Positions 24,501-38,200 of a stretch of DNA of 64,000 nt are shown in pieces (the stretch's first letter is position 1; each line of letters starts with the position of its first letter). The position numbers and the translations under genes are program-made. Source of the DNA: Pteria penguin (taxonomy: Eukaryota; Mollusca; Bivalvia; Pterioida; Pteriidae); contig CM068585.1 of assembly GCA_035048485.1 (NCBI GenBank), positions 54,369,910 to 54,433,909 of the forward strand, in the 5' to 3' direction. The notes under the pieces were generated by a model, which saw only the letters and a program-made list of their open reading frames with translations, was not told where the DNA came from and made no database searches.

Positions 24501-24690
24501 GTCGGTGTGGCCTAGAGATGAAGTGCTCTGGTTATGACCGAAGGGTCGCGGGTTCGATTCCCGTCGTGGGAACACCGGTGTACGATCTTTCGAATGAGAC
24601 AGTAAAAATCGGAGGTCTCGTGCCATGGCGTGGCGCGTAAAAGATCTCTCACGGCTTCGGGTGGGTCCGTTGCAAAGGTATTATATAAGA
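24501..24690 (+). mobile_element. tRNA-headed SINE (family A)
   Basis: GTCGGTGTGGCCTAGAGATG head, B box GGTTCGATTCCC, then GAGACAGTAAAAATCGGAGG and GGGTGGGTCCGTTGCAAAGG. The 3' tail is missing. Confidence 0.75.
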
Positions 24691-25109
24691 ACACCATGGG
24701 AATCTTCAAATTCAGTAAAAATATCAAAATACATAGATAAACATTGTTTTCGTTGATCTGAGGATGCTGACACTATGGCCGGAAATGTGAAGGTCAAATT
24801 TAAAAAAAAAAAATTAAACAAAGCTCTTGAATTAGCCAAAATCGCTGTTTTTGACCATTCTGCCTTGATTTTGTATAGAAGTATATGTAATTTTCGACCC
24901 GTATTTTAAAATCAATTGGGAACCGTGAATATTTCATGAGAAATATTGCTGTATAGCGTATTTATATCTGACAACATTCAAAAATCGTGATATAAATCCC
25001 GGAAGGTAGAAAATGAACGTCTTGGAGTAGTCGCAGTGTAAGATGATTATTTTTTATTTTGTATGAAAGTCTATAGTACTGATATACGGATCGGTGTTTA
25101 ACCGTGAAA

Positions 25110-25157
25110 GGGCGTTTTTATCATTTGTCGTTATAACGACAAATGATAAAAATGCCC
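25110..25157. repeat. 48-bp near-perfect palindrome
   Basis: GGGCGTTTTTATCATTTGTC is followed directly by its inverse ending AAAATGCCC, with one mismatch and no loop. Confidence 0.8.
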
Positions 25158-25532
25158 CTCGTCAGATTTGTCGGACTAGCTCTCCACACAACTAACAGCT
25201 ATATTTTCCGCCATGCCATGTGTAATCGTCTCTTTTCAATCTTCGGTGTAATAGTCGACTTTCTTTATCTATGTAATGGAAGCTTTAAATTATTAATATG
25301 CTGAAATATTGACGAATAAATGTTTGAAATTATATTGATTATTCTCTATCATAAAACTGAGCAACATTATATTTCGACGTCTACTTTATTGATGGTAAAA
25401 GGCTTGGGAACAGAGGACATTAGAACTAGATTAGTTTATAATCTCATACTTGGAAACATCATATAGCATTTATGAAAAAATGTGCAAATAAGTTGCTGTT
25501 GTAGATAATATTTAATAAGGTACATAACTTTA

Positions 25533-25534
<2 letters not shown>

Positions 25535-25605
<71 letters not shown>
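25535..25605. repeat. (AAT)n microsatellite
   Basis: About 23 uninterrupted AAT units upstream of TMEM165. Confidence 0.95.
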
Positions 25606-25957
25606 GTATGATTATAATTCAAACCGTTTTAAAAGACCCTACAATTAGTGCCTTTGCGTATATATGTCTCTGGGTGTAGTGTCTGTGTTTGGGTGACGTT
25701 TCTGTGTTTCGCCTCATCCATGAATGGGTGTGTCGAAATTCGTCAAATCGAAAGTAGCATGGAGTATTCATTTTCTACAATGTTTTAATAATTATATTAT
25801 TCCTTGAATTTTATATGATGTATATTTGTATTTGTACTCTACTAGTTTTTATAAGAACAAGGTAATATGTGTATAATATTTAATTTTCTACGTATGAAAT
25901 AAATATAAAGAAGATTTAAGGTAAAAATATTTCATGAGTGCAATAACTACTCCCTCA

Positions 25958-25967
25958 ACCGGAAGTG
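25958..25967 (+). promoter_or_regulatory. ETS-type site upstream of TMEM165
   Basis: ACCGGAAGTG matches the core CCGGAAGT bound by ETS factors such as GABP, which is common in housekeeping promoters. It lies about 240 bases before the TMEM165 start codon. The transcription start is not known, so this is a motif match plus position only. Confidence 0.35.
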
Positions 25968-26203
25968 CGTATTAATGGCTGGCACGTCAACAATCAAAAA
26001 CGTCTATTAATTCACGTTTGGACAGATTTCGCAATGGACAGATGATAATTGGCGTTTGTAAACTAAAACCCATTTCCACACATTACGTATTTTCGATTAA
26101 TAGCAGAAAAAATCCGTTTTAAACGGTTCTTTCCCTATTCTGAATCCCAGACCAAGTCAAAGTCAACCGGCACACCGACGGGATCCTGTTTGTGACAGCG
26201 ACA

Positions 26204-29200
26204 ATGAGGTTTTGGAGATCTAATTTCTTCAATATACTGTGTATTTTGATTTCCATTTGTGTGCTACAGGTTGTGTGTGAACATGTCGTGAAAGATTCTG
26301 ACAACGATTCCTCGGATTCTAGAAGCGTTCCTTTTGAAAAGGTAGATGGATACAATTTCATTGAAGCATTATTTTGCATTATTAGATTTATGATAATTTA
26401 AGAAGCGGGTGAAATACTTATGTCAAACTGTGATTGAATCCAGACCCCCTTTGTCTAGTAGTACGACCCAGAGAATGTGTTGTTTTTTGTTGGACATCGA
26501 GATGATGTATGCCAAAAATCAACATATGGTTAGGGTCGTTCTAGTTGGCCTATACATGGGGTGCAGGACGTTTCGGTACAAGGACGTGTCGGTACATAAA
26601 AAAAGGTCGTTTTGGTACATGGTACAAAGACGTTTCGGTACATGATTTTGGTCGTTTTGGTACAGGTACCTAAGTATCAGTACAGAAACAAATTAAAATG
26701 GATATTATGATAATCTGCCAAGAAAAAAGTAAAAAGATCAGCACTAGGAAACTGTTACGGAAATGTGCCTTTGTATGGACGTTAACATTTTTCTTGAAGT
26801 GTCCAGAGATGTTGAAATTAACCGGTCCGACCGGCAAAACCGGTGAAAATTGGCAATGACCGGTTGAATGAAGGAATCTACCGGTTCAAATGACCGGTAA
26901 TGCTGCAGCAACAAATGACATTTTAAAGAGTTGCCTAATCCATTGAATCTTATTCTTTTAAGGGAAGTGTGACTTTCTGCACTATCGTTGGGACGATTCC
27001 ATTCGGTATGCACTTTAAGCGACACTGAGACAGGCAAGATCAAGAAATAACTTTTTAGGGACCGATATTCGGCCCCATTTCCAACACCAAATAGTATCTT
27101 TTCCCCACTTTGTTCCCTTAAAATTCCAGACTTTACATAATCAAATTTATTGACTGACACTTGTTCAATTGCACGATATTTTAGTAGTAACAAGTACAAA
27201 ATGTAAATATCCGTCACCCGCACCAACTTAATTTTCGGATTGGGAAAGTAGTTTTCGATGTTGTTCTTACCGATGGAAAATGAAATTCAAAATTCCGCAG
27301 CTATAATATTAATATGTCAATAAATATCATAATTGTTTGAATAAAGAGTCAATTCCGTCATCCGTATTTTCCTTTCTACAAGGCATTACAAATGATCTGT
27401 ATAAGGAAGTTAATTGACTGTGACATGTAACTGTCGTAAATATTTGATACCTGCTGTGATCACTTAGAATAAAGTTGTTTTGCCACTGATAAGATACAAA
27501 TTTTGTGTGAATGGAAAATACACCCATATGGGAATATATTGCAATAATAATATTGTTCCAATCACGGACTCCAATTTACTGCATCAACGAAAGCTATGTT
27601 AAAATAATGCACTGTTGAAATATCTAAATAAATTACTAGTACATTAATTAATATTATTGAATGTAGCATATCACAAAAATGATGTCATGATCAGAATAGT
27701 GTTCACAGCCAACAGTCAAAACCAGCTGTCTCATTGATTCAACTTGATTCAGCCATAACTAAATTCAAATGAAGGGCAGGCATATCAATGTATAAAACGC
27801 GATGTACTTGAAATAAACAAATACCAATGTTGATGATACTTTTCTAATTTTTAAATTGAATATTTTTTCCCAATTTGATCCAAAATGACGCTTTTTTCCA
27901 ATTGAAAAGGTCCTGGCCCCAGTCCCAAAATACACAGAGACAGATTGAGAGAAAGAGAGAGAGATCGAGAGAGAGAGAGAGTTAGGTAGAGATTGAGGAG
28001 GAGTAAGACTAGTCTTAGATTTTGAAATATATCTAGCTAGTGAACATGTGAAGAGGAGCAAGAGAGTAATGGAGATTGTGAGCAGAGTGAAAGTGAAAAT
28101 ACACGAAATTATTAGAGAAAAAAAAATCAAATATACCGATAATTGAAATGAATTAACACTTTACAACAATAGAAGAACTACAACTATTAATATTGATTTA
28201 TCTATAGTTGTCGGTCTGGTGAAAATGTGTTCGGACCAGTTAAACCGTTAATTCAGTCCAGTCACCTGTCCGAATGACCAGTTGGTTTGAAAAATTTCAA
28301 CATCTCTGAGTGTCTGAAGTTTAAACTCAGTTGTCAACGATGCGAAAGGAGTAAGTTTCTTAAGGAGCTTTTTAGTGAGGGTACGAAATATTACTTGACG
28401 AAGTTTATGTATACATATACATTTGTATGTTTGGGTCTACGTCCTTTAATAAAATTAAGCCATGTGTCTATAGGAGTAAGCGTCACCAGTTTGGCTAGTC
28501 ACACTTGCTGTCTCATGACACACACAGACTAAAATATAGTGAAAATCATCGAAATATATGTACCGAAACGTCCTTTTCATTGTACCGAAACGTCTAGCAT
28601 TCTATACATGTGCATCTAGGTGAAGGGAACTTTTGAAGAGATTCTAGTCCTTGCTTAGGCTTTCCTACCGAGATTCCTCTTTGCCCTGAGGTTAACCTCT
28701 TTCGAGATTCTTTCACATGGTCTTTTTATTATGCTGTCATTTACTATTGTCACTCTCTGGCGAGTGGCAATAGTAAACGACAGCATAATAAAACGGCCAC
28801 GTGCAAGAATCTAAAAAGAGATTACCCTGTTAAAAGTGCTTCATCTAGATGTTATAAATTGTACAAACCTGTACCTAAGTTTAAGTATATTTGCTAATAT
28901 TTGGAGTCTTTGACATGGTAACGGTTAAGAAAGCAAATTACGCACTGTACATAGCTGGTTCTATAGCAAACATTATAATTCTTATGTGTTGACCTGCAGA
29001 GGAGGGCCTGTTTCACGCTAGGTGGTAGAGTATCTACATGTATATCACAAGAATCAAGCAGGGTCATCGAAAGTCCATTGGCCAACCAAATAATACCAGT
29101 ATTAACTACTACCGGTATAAATCGTAAATGACTCAGTGTCCGTGAAATTCAAAGGTCCGATAGGCGTACTTTCGTGCCGGACCGGATTCTCCGGTGTGGT

Positions 29201-32200
29201 GTTGGTTTGGCTGCTACTTTGTATTATACTCCGAGTCTCGAAAGCGCTTACACTATTCTGACCTTTATTTTTTTCAGTCAGTCCCGTGAAATGTTTCTCC
29301 TCATAGGCCCGAATGTCCAATGGAGCTCTTCTTCTTCTTCTTCCAATACGAAGTGTACTCAAAAGTGGAGCGTTATACTTCATGAGCTGACCACAAAGTT
29401 TCTTGGACACTGATGACTGGATAGTTGCAAGTGCATACATTCCTTTCACTGCTACATTTTATTATTTAGATTAAATACATTAATGTGCAGGCACAAATGG
29501 TTATGAAAGTAATGATACATGTAGTACATTCATGTATAGAGAAATATGCTTGGCTTTATTATAGTAGTGTAGATGCACATTGGATACTGTACGGGTGTTA
29601 TATACATGTAATGTTTATACCAAGAAATCTTCCATTTGCTTTGTAAAATTGTTGACCACTCCAGATTGCAAAGCGATGAATCGGCAAAGTCTGTCAGTCT
29701 GGAGTCAACAATTTGCGTTTACCGGTAGCTTGATTTCTTGCATATACATGTATCATTAAAGATACCTACATTGTATGTCCAACTTGGACGGTTTGTAAAC
29801 ATTGATTAGTTCTTCCCTGCTAATATAAAATTTAGTGACCTTGACCTTGATTGGTTGGTTGATTGGTGTTTTACGTCGCTTTCAACAATATTTCAGTTAT
29901 ATCGTGACATGGAAGCAGGAGGTTACCAACCTCTTAAACATAGTGGCGCAACCCGGGAATCGAACCCGGATCGTCGGCGCCGCAAGCCAAGCGCTTAACC
30001 ACTACACCAAGCCTGCCCCTACCTTGACCTTGATGTCATGTTTCAGTGAACATAGACTGATATTGTGTTTAGCTTGATTTCTTGCATACCACTAATGATA
30101 CTTATTTATACTGGTAGGTTAAACATATGTTATACTTTTTCCTGTATTTTTTAATATGTAGATACATTGTAGATTGCTTTTCATACCACAGCAACCAGAA
30201 AACAAAGGTGCAAACAATCTTTCCACCATATGGGTAATTCTTTTTCAGGTCAAACATGAGGGAAATTCAATATTCCATTTCCTGCGTAAAAGGAAAGGAG
30301 ATCTGGGATTTATTCATGCCTTTGTGGCTTCGTTATCCGTCATTATTGTATCGGAGCTTGGAGATAAGACGTTTTTCATTGCAGCCATCATGGCGATGAG
30401 ACACTCTAGAGTAACGGTTTTTGTAGCTGCTCTTGGTGCATTGGCTTTAATGACAGTCCTGTCAGGTTAGTACTAAAACATGGTCACACGCATAACAATT
30501 TTTTGCATTACATACTTAGAAACTCTCAATTATTTGTCATTGGTTTTAATTTGGAATTTGAAGTGTGATACTGCTATTTTCATCGAGTGTTATCTTTGAA
30601 TTACATTCTTGACAAAGTTTTTCATGGGGCTTTGGTTTGAGCTTGAATACCACCATTTTCCTTTAGTGTTTCTATGGATGCTGCGGTGATCTCATAAGAG
30701 AATATGAGGTCCCACTTTGCAGAATGATTAATGACGTTCTAGAGTTGGACTAAATAACTGTTTGACAAATACATGTACCTAATGTTATGATGTCACCTTC
30801 ACCATTTATGTACATTCCTGTGTGCATTGGGACCTTGACCGAATTTGACTTGTTTCCATGTAACTGTTGCAATGGATGTTGCGTGCAAACAGGAGACACT
30901 CACTCTTTCTGGGCACCTGGTCTCACCCAAGAATGTTTTATATTCCGGGGTATGCAACGGTTTGTATGGAACAATTTCATAATTTAGCCTTCCATTTTAG
31001 ACTTCGACACTGAATCACTGATTAATACTTCTTCGTTGTTATTTTGACAACTTTCACTTTGTTAATGAATTAAAATTTATGCTCTCAACTTTAATTTCAA
31101 CTTCCAACTTTTCACACTTCAACTTGCAAATCTACCTGTAAATTTCAACTTGGAAAGTGAGAATTGGGAGCAGTGGAAACGCTATATGAAAAAATGTCTC
31201 TACCATATTAAGCTTAGTGGATGAGGTGCACGACTTGGAACTGAAAGGTCCCAGGTTCAACTCCCACTGTGGGCACACAGGTGTTCTGTCTTTCAGAATC
31301 ATATGAGACAGTGAAAACCGAGGTCACATGTTATAGTAAACATGGCACGTAAAAGATCCCTCTCTGCTTTGGGAAGGTCTGTTGCAAAGGTATAAATCTC
31401 TGCTCCTTGCATCTAAAAGATGCTTTCACCAAATACAAGAAATAATCGTAGAGTGGCGTAAAACAACAATCAGTCCGTGTCTACCATATTGCTTCATGTC
31501 AGATAATCAACAGTACTTACTGAATTATCATTGTAAAATGGCATGTACACATAGAGAATCCTACATTATGGGTGTATACATTAATTTGTACATATATCTA
31601 TAACGAAGTATTATTATAGTCTATATAAATGAAACATTCATTTTCTCTTTTACAGCTATACTGGGATTTGCCACTACTATTATCCCCAAAAAAGTGACGT
31701 ACTATATATCGACAGCATTGTTTGCATTATTTGGATTAAAGATGTTAAAGGAAGGTAGGACATCAATGATGGTGTGTTACTATGGTGAAGAGTGCATTTA
31801 AAGTTCACTTGAGGGAGCCACTTTACCGGCCTACATGTTGGGCATTGAACATTAACATTGCCTTGGTTAATGCACAGACTGCATTATAAATACAATATGT
31901 GGTATACCAGTAAATGGGAAAAAGAAATCTTGCCCTTAGTAGGTTTATTATCCCATCTCAACAGCATGATCGGTTGATGTGTCGGTAACAAAACCTTGTA
32001 GATTTTTTAGAAGTGTGTTTGGTTTCTTCCATTACATAACACTAGTTGCCAGTGTACAGGCCATTTTAACAAGGTGAATTATCTGCCCTTGCTGATTAAG
32101 GTAGTCTGTAGAAGTGGAAAAGGACTGGTATAAAAGCTGTGCAATTCACTTTACTTTTCTCATTTATATGGCCAGTTGACAATGGAGAGATATGGTCAGT

Positions 32201-35200
32201 GAAGTAGCAGTCACTCTTAGTTTTACATACTTCACTTTGATATACATAATAGGAGAGTTCTTATTAAGGGGAGACAAATCACCCTATTGATCTTATTAAG
32301 TTCTGTGACCATTTAATCATATGATATGGTGAATTTTCTTGTTGTTTTGTCCAAAGGTATCACTCTGCTTTTTAGCTCACCTGAGCCAAAGGCTCAAGTG
32401 AGCTATTGTGATCAATCACCGTCCGTCGTCCGTCGTCCGTCCGTCGTCCGTCGTTAACTTTTCACATTTTCGACTTCTTCTCCAGAACCACTGAACAGAA
32501 TTTGATGAAACTTGATAAGCATGTAGTACTCATGGTCCCCTACAAGTGTTGTTGTTTTTCGTCCGGATTCATCAACAGGTGGCGCCACCACAGGCAAAAG
32601 TAGGTCAAAGAGGGTACCCTCCTTTGACAAACTTCTTCTTCAGACCGGGGGCATACAGAGACAAACCGAATGCATATGAATGATCTAGAGGGATGTGTGA
32701 AGAAGTGTTGTTATTTTTGGTTCCGTTCCGAAATCAAATTTTTGACGTTTTTTTGTACTTGGTAGTTTTAATGCAGAAAAGAGGTATTTTTTTCTTTTAG
32801 TAAACATTGATGCATTAATTTGGTTTAATTTGATCATTTTGATGGTAAGAAATACTACTGCGAAGAAAATTTTTCAATATTTTATGTTTTGGATTTTTTA
32901 TGAATTTTTTAAGACTTTCAAGAAAAAGGGGGATGGGATAATTTGTGTAAACATTTCACAGTTTGAACTTTTTCTTCGGAACCACTCGCTGGAATTCAGT
33001 GAAACTTGGCATGCATCAAATACTCAAGGTCCCCGACAAATGTGGTCATTTTTGTCAGGATCCATGAACAGGTGGCACCACCACAGACAAAAGTAGGTCA
33101 CAGAGGGTACCCTCCTTTGACAAACTTCTTATTCAGATCGGGTGCATACAGCGACAAACCGACTGCATTGGAATGATTTAGAGGCATATGGGAAGAAGTG
33201 TTGATATTTTTGGTTCCATTCCGAAATCAAATTTTTGACGTTTTTTCATTTTTATTTTGGACTTTGTTATTTTAATGCATTAAAGAGTTATTATTTTCTT
33301 TTAGTAAACATTGATGCATTCATTTGGTTTCATTTAATCATTTCTATGGTAAGGAATGCTGGTGCGAAGGAATTTTTTCAATGTCTCGATTTTTGAATTT
33401 TTTATGAATTTTTTAAGACTTCCAAGAAAAGGGGGGGGGGGGGGGGGGACAATTTTTCATATCTTCAACTTGATCTACAGAACAACTTGAAGGATTGTGA
33501 TAAAACTGGGTAGGATGCAAGTACTCATAGTCCTTTTCAAAGGTTTTGTTTTTTGTGCGGATCATCCAAATTGGTTAACAGATAATGCCACCATGTCTAA
33601 AAGTAGGTCTCACAATGGTACATATACCACTTGGTAATTGAAATATGGAGAGTAGCGGTTCAAATCCAGCTGTGGTCAAAAAAATTTTTTTTTTTTTTTT
33701 ACACATCTAAATAAGTTTTTAGATGTTTCTCAACACTCAACATATGAAATTAGGAATTTTACGTTTAAGACTTCCAAAAAAAAAAAAAAAGGGGGGGGGG
33801 TGTTTTGGCCATTTTTCACATTTTCAACTTTTTCTACAAAACTGTTTGAGGGATTTTAATAAATCTTGGTAGAAATAAGTCACTTATGATCCTCTTCAAA
33901 TTCTGTTGTTTTCGTCCAGACCTCTTTACGGGTGGCGCCACCATAGTCAAGAGTAGGTCACAAAAGAGTTCCCTCGTTTAACAATATTCTTTTTCATACG
34001 GGCTGTATACAGAGACAAACAGAATGCATAGAAATGATCTAGAGGGATGAGTGAAGATGTATTGTCATTTTGGTTCCCTTCCAAAATCAAATTTTAGAAT
34101 TTTTTTCGACATTTCTTTGGACTTGGTGATTCAATGCAGAAAAAAGTGTCATATTTCCTAGTTAATTGATAATGATGATTTCTTATGGACTATTGTGATC
34201 ATAATTATGGTAAGGATTGTTACTTTGAAAGAATTTTGTCAATATCTCAATTTTTGGATTTTCTATGAATTTTTTAAGACTTCCAAATGAGGGTGTATAG
34301 GAACAATTCAATCACATTTTTCACTTCTGCTGTTATACCACATGAAAGATTTTAATGAAACATGGAATACATGAAGTACTAAAAGTCCTCTATCAATTTG
34401 GTAAATTTCATCCAAATTGGTTAACAGATAATGCCACCATGTCTAAAAAGCAGTTCTCACAATGGTACATATACCACTTGGTAATTGAAATATGGAGAGT
34501 AGCGGTTCAAATCCAGCTGTGGTCAAAATTTTTTTTTCATTTCTTTACACATCTAAATAAGTTTTTAGATGTTTCTCAACACTCAACATATGAAATTAGG
34601 CAATTTTAAGTTAGATCTGGACAATATTTGAAACAATTGTTGTTCATGACCCAGACTTGAAATCAGTCAACAAAAGGCCCCACCTAAAGAAAATGACTAA
34701 CTTGTTGCCCTGAATGACTTCTTGCAGAGACAAAGGAAATGCTTAATATCAAAATCACCTGAATGGATGTGCAAAAAAGTGTTGTTTTTTATTCTAGCCT
34801 GAAATAAAATTTGACATTTTCAACATCTGTGTTGACTTAGTCACATTAATGCAAAAATAAATGAATTCTCCTTCATGCATGACTGATAATCTAGGTACTC
34901 AGGTGAGCGATATAGGCCCACTTGGGCCTCTTGTTAAGGTGGCAATCCAGGTTTGATTACTGCTATGAGAAAGGATTTTCAGAGGCTGATTCTTTCTTTA
35001 TTCTTCATTATATTGAGAGGGTATAAACCAAAGCAGCTTTAGCTCAGTGTGATGGCATTATACAGTATATGTAAGAACATAAAAGACCCTTCAATTCTTC
35101 AGATAGGACCATTGCATACAAAAACAATGATGAAGCCATGCAACAGGCAGGTCCTTCCTCCTTATAAATCATTAAGTGAAATAGTAATAGTGTGGGATAA

Positions 35201-38200
35201 GACAATGATAGACAAATCCTTACTGCTTGCCAACAACGATCAGGGTTTGAGAAAGCCCATTCCGGCAACCTTTTGAGTATAGGCATTACATTCTGTTTGC
35301 GGATGCCAAAAGTCAAAGTTTAGGACAATGATACAAGGAAGTATTTATATTACAGGGTACGAGATGTCTCCTGATGAAGGCCAGGAAGAGTATGAAGAAG
35401 TACAAGCAGATCTCAAGAAAAGAGATGAAGAGGTGAGTATCACACAGTAACAGCGATGGTATGAGTTTTACACTTTGAGTGTTCAAATTATTTTCAGGTA
35501 AAGTTTTATCATGAGTATCTGTCCATAAATTATGTATATTTTGCGTAACGTAATTTCTGTGAGGTTACATGATCCATTCTCAGACATGATATTATGGAGA
35601 AGTGGATTTGTACATGTAATATTGATATAATATTTTGCCATTATTGTTTGGTTATTTGTTCATTAGTAACGGTTTCATTTCAAGGTATACTTATGAATGA
35701 ACACAAAATTACAGTGCTTAATAAGAAGGGATTCACAGTTCTGTAAGTGATAAATAGACCTTTTTCCTATCGAGTGTCTGTTTCACTCCATGCCAGACAT
35801 AGGATGATTTACCATAGAAATTTGAGGGGCAGGCTTAGTGTAGTGGTTAAGCGCTTGTCTTACGGCTGACAATCCTGGTTCGATTCCCGGGTTGCGCCAC
35901 TACGTTTAAGAGGTTGGTTACCTCCTGCTTTCATGTTGTGATATAACTGAAAAATTGTTGAGAGTGACATAAAACACCAATCAACCAACCAACCATAGAA
36001 GTATTGCATCATTTTCCTCTGACGTCACTATGCTGGCTTCAATATCATAATGAAAATTCTGGTAAAAAGTAGCATGTGCTTAGCATAAGGCCCCTCACAT
36101 CATGTTAAGTTGGAATTCTTTTACGTGGTATACATGTACAATAACGAACAAAACCTGAATATGAAACAAGTAAAATATTCCACATTGAAGTCATTATTTT
36201 AAAATAAATAAAAAAACCACACTCTATTCACAAAGCCACCTGGCCTTTCACATTCAAGTGAAAAAACGTTAAATTCTCGATACCGGTAAATGCCAAGTGG
36301 CTGAAAAGTTGCAAGAAAGTGTTAATAAAACCTGAATACTTTTTGTATCTTTGAAGTTGAATCTGTTTTTCTTTCAGCGCCTCAAAGAGGCTACATCTAC
36401 CCAAGACATAGAGACCGGTATTATCCGGTCTCCAGGAAGGAGTCTGTTCCAGGGAATTTTAGGAGCTATATTTTTACAGGCCTTTACATTGACCTTTTTA
36501 GCAGAATGGGGAGATAGATCTCAAATAACAACAATAGTACTAGCAGCAAGGGAGGTAAGACTGTAGTCACATACCACGTTTAAAAACTTAATCATTTTTT
36601 TTTGTTATTAGGGTCCCACCGCATGGGTGGTGCCCTACAGAAATCCAGGGAACCTGATCAACTTAATTTGGGGCTGATGCTTGGCCACATTCCCCTTCTC
36701 AAAATGGCACAATTTTTCCCAGTTGATGACTTAAAATTTCTCTTCTATGAGCCATTTTGATCCTTCAAAAATTTAGTGTATTTTATGAAAAAAAAAATTA
36801 GTGTACTGGTAGACCAAAGTGAAAGTTAGATTCCTCATAAACTCAGCTGTAAAATTGTAATTCACTCGTCATCAAGCGTGTTTGATTATTATTGCACAAA
36901 CTCTTTGTCATTAAAATTCACCATTGACTGGAAAATGCCACAAAAAATTCCACCTTTATCATCATTCCCTCTGTGAGGTGTGGTTGTCCTGTAATCACTC
37001 TGTCTGTCTTTCAGTCAGCACTTTCTTCAGCACATGATAAAATGAATTTCCTCTGCAATTTTCGTGAATTATATGCTTAAAATTTAAATGAATGAAAAAA
37101 AGAGGTCTTTTGATTTTGAAAATTATCCGATTTGTATTTACAGAGTTATTGAACTTCGAAATTTTTGTTCATGCTAATAGAATTATATCCTGTCATCACT
37201 TCCAATGGCACACATAATTTGAGGTTTTAAGAAGATTATCATAAATACTATTCAAAATAATATAGAAGATATTGAGAGGAAAACACCAATTGCTTTTTTT
37301 CAAAGGTCAAGGTCACAATCAAACATGGTTTTGACACATCAGTACTTGGCTCTGGGATAACTCAATCAGAATATATCCTGGAGTCTTCAAACTTAATACT
37401 TAGATAGAGAAAGGCTAAGCGGTAAACACCTAATAGTATATCTTTTGAGGTCAAAGGTCAACGTCCCCTTCAGATGTAACATTTAATTATGCAGTACTAT
37501 TAATTAATAGGCATGTGTGTATTATTCATTACTGATTACTTGGTGTAGAAGTCAATAGAAAACTTGTAGTAGAAGTAAACTTTATTACAAAAAAATAGCA
37601 GCCAGTGCAAGTAGATCATTTTGCAAAAAAGGACAGTTGTGTTTGTGGTAAACCGAAAATTCTGAAATTATGCAATGGGAGCTGCTTTTGTGGTATCTTT
37701 AACTCCCCTCAGCAAAGATGAGATGAACTTATACTTTATCCCCTGCATCATTGTCATCTGCGTCTATTTAATAATTTACTTTGGGTTAAGGACAAAGTAC
37801 AAGTGTTACAGTTGACATCATTGGCTCTTCTTGAGATGTCAACTTTAGTTCATTCTTCAGATCTTACAATATCTGACCTACATGTTCCACTTGGGTGGTA
37901 TTTGTTATTCTGGGACAAAGTAGAATGTAACCAAACCAGTAACCATCAGTAGTTCATCTAAAGATGCTGACTTCAGTTTATGCTTCGGATGCTGCATTTG
38001 ACCTACTTTTCGTTTTTTATACATATATTCCCATTAGTGAATTTGACATTAGATTTGATTTTGATCTTGCACCCAGGATATATATGTGGTTTTGAAGTTC
38101 GATAGCTGCCCATAGAACACTTTCTGGTACCAGACAACTTGTATATGTATTCCCATTGGGATTAGATATGCAAAATTTATTTGTTGAAGTTGCAGTAAAT

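Noticed and set aside
26119..26379. 86-residue minus-strand frame
   Set aside because: It is antisense to TMEM165 exon 1, whose plus-strand reading gives a signal peptide and correct donor.
26744..27226. 160-residue minus-strand frame in TMEM165 intron 1
   Set aside because: It spans the left boundary of the hAT-like element and shows no transposase or other motif.
30174..30248. In-frame upstream extension of TMEM165 exon 2
   Set aside because: A clear TTTTTCAG acceptor precedes 30249, and joining to the signal-peptide exon at 26204-26341 keeps the phase.
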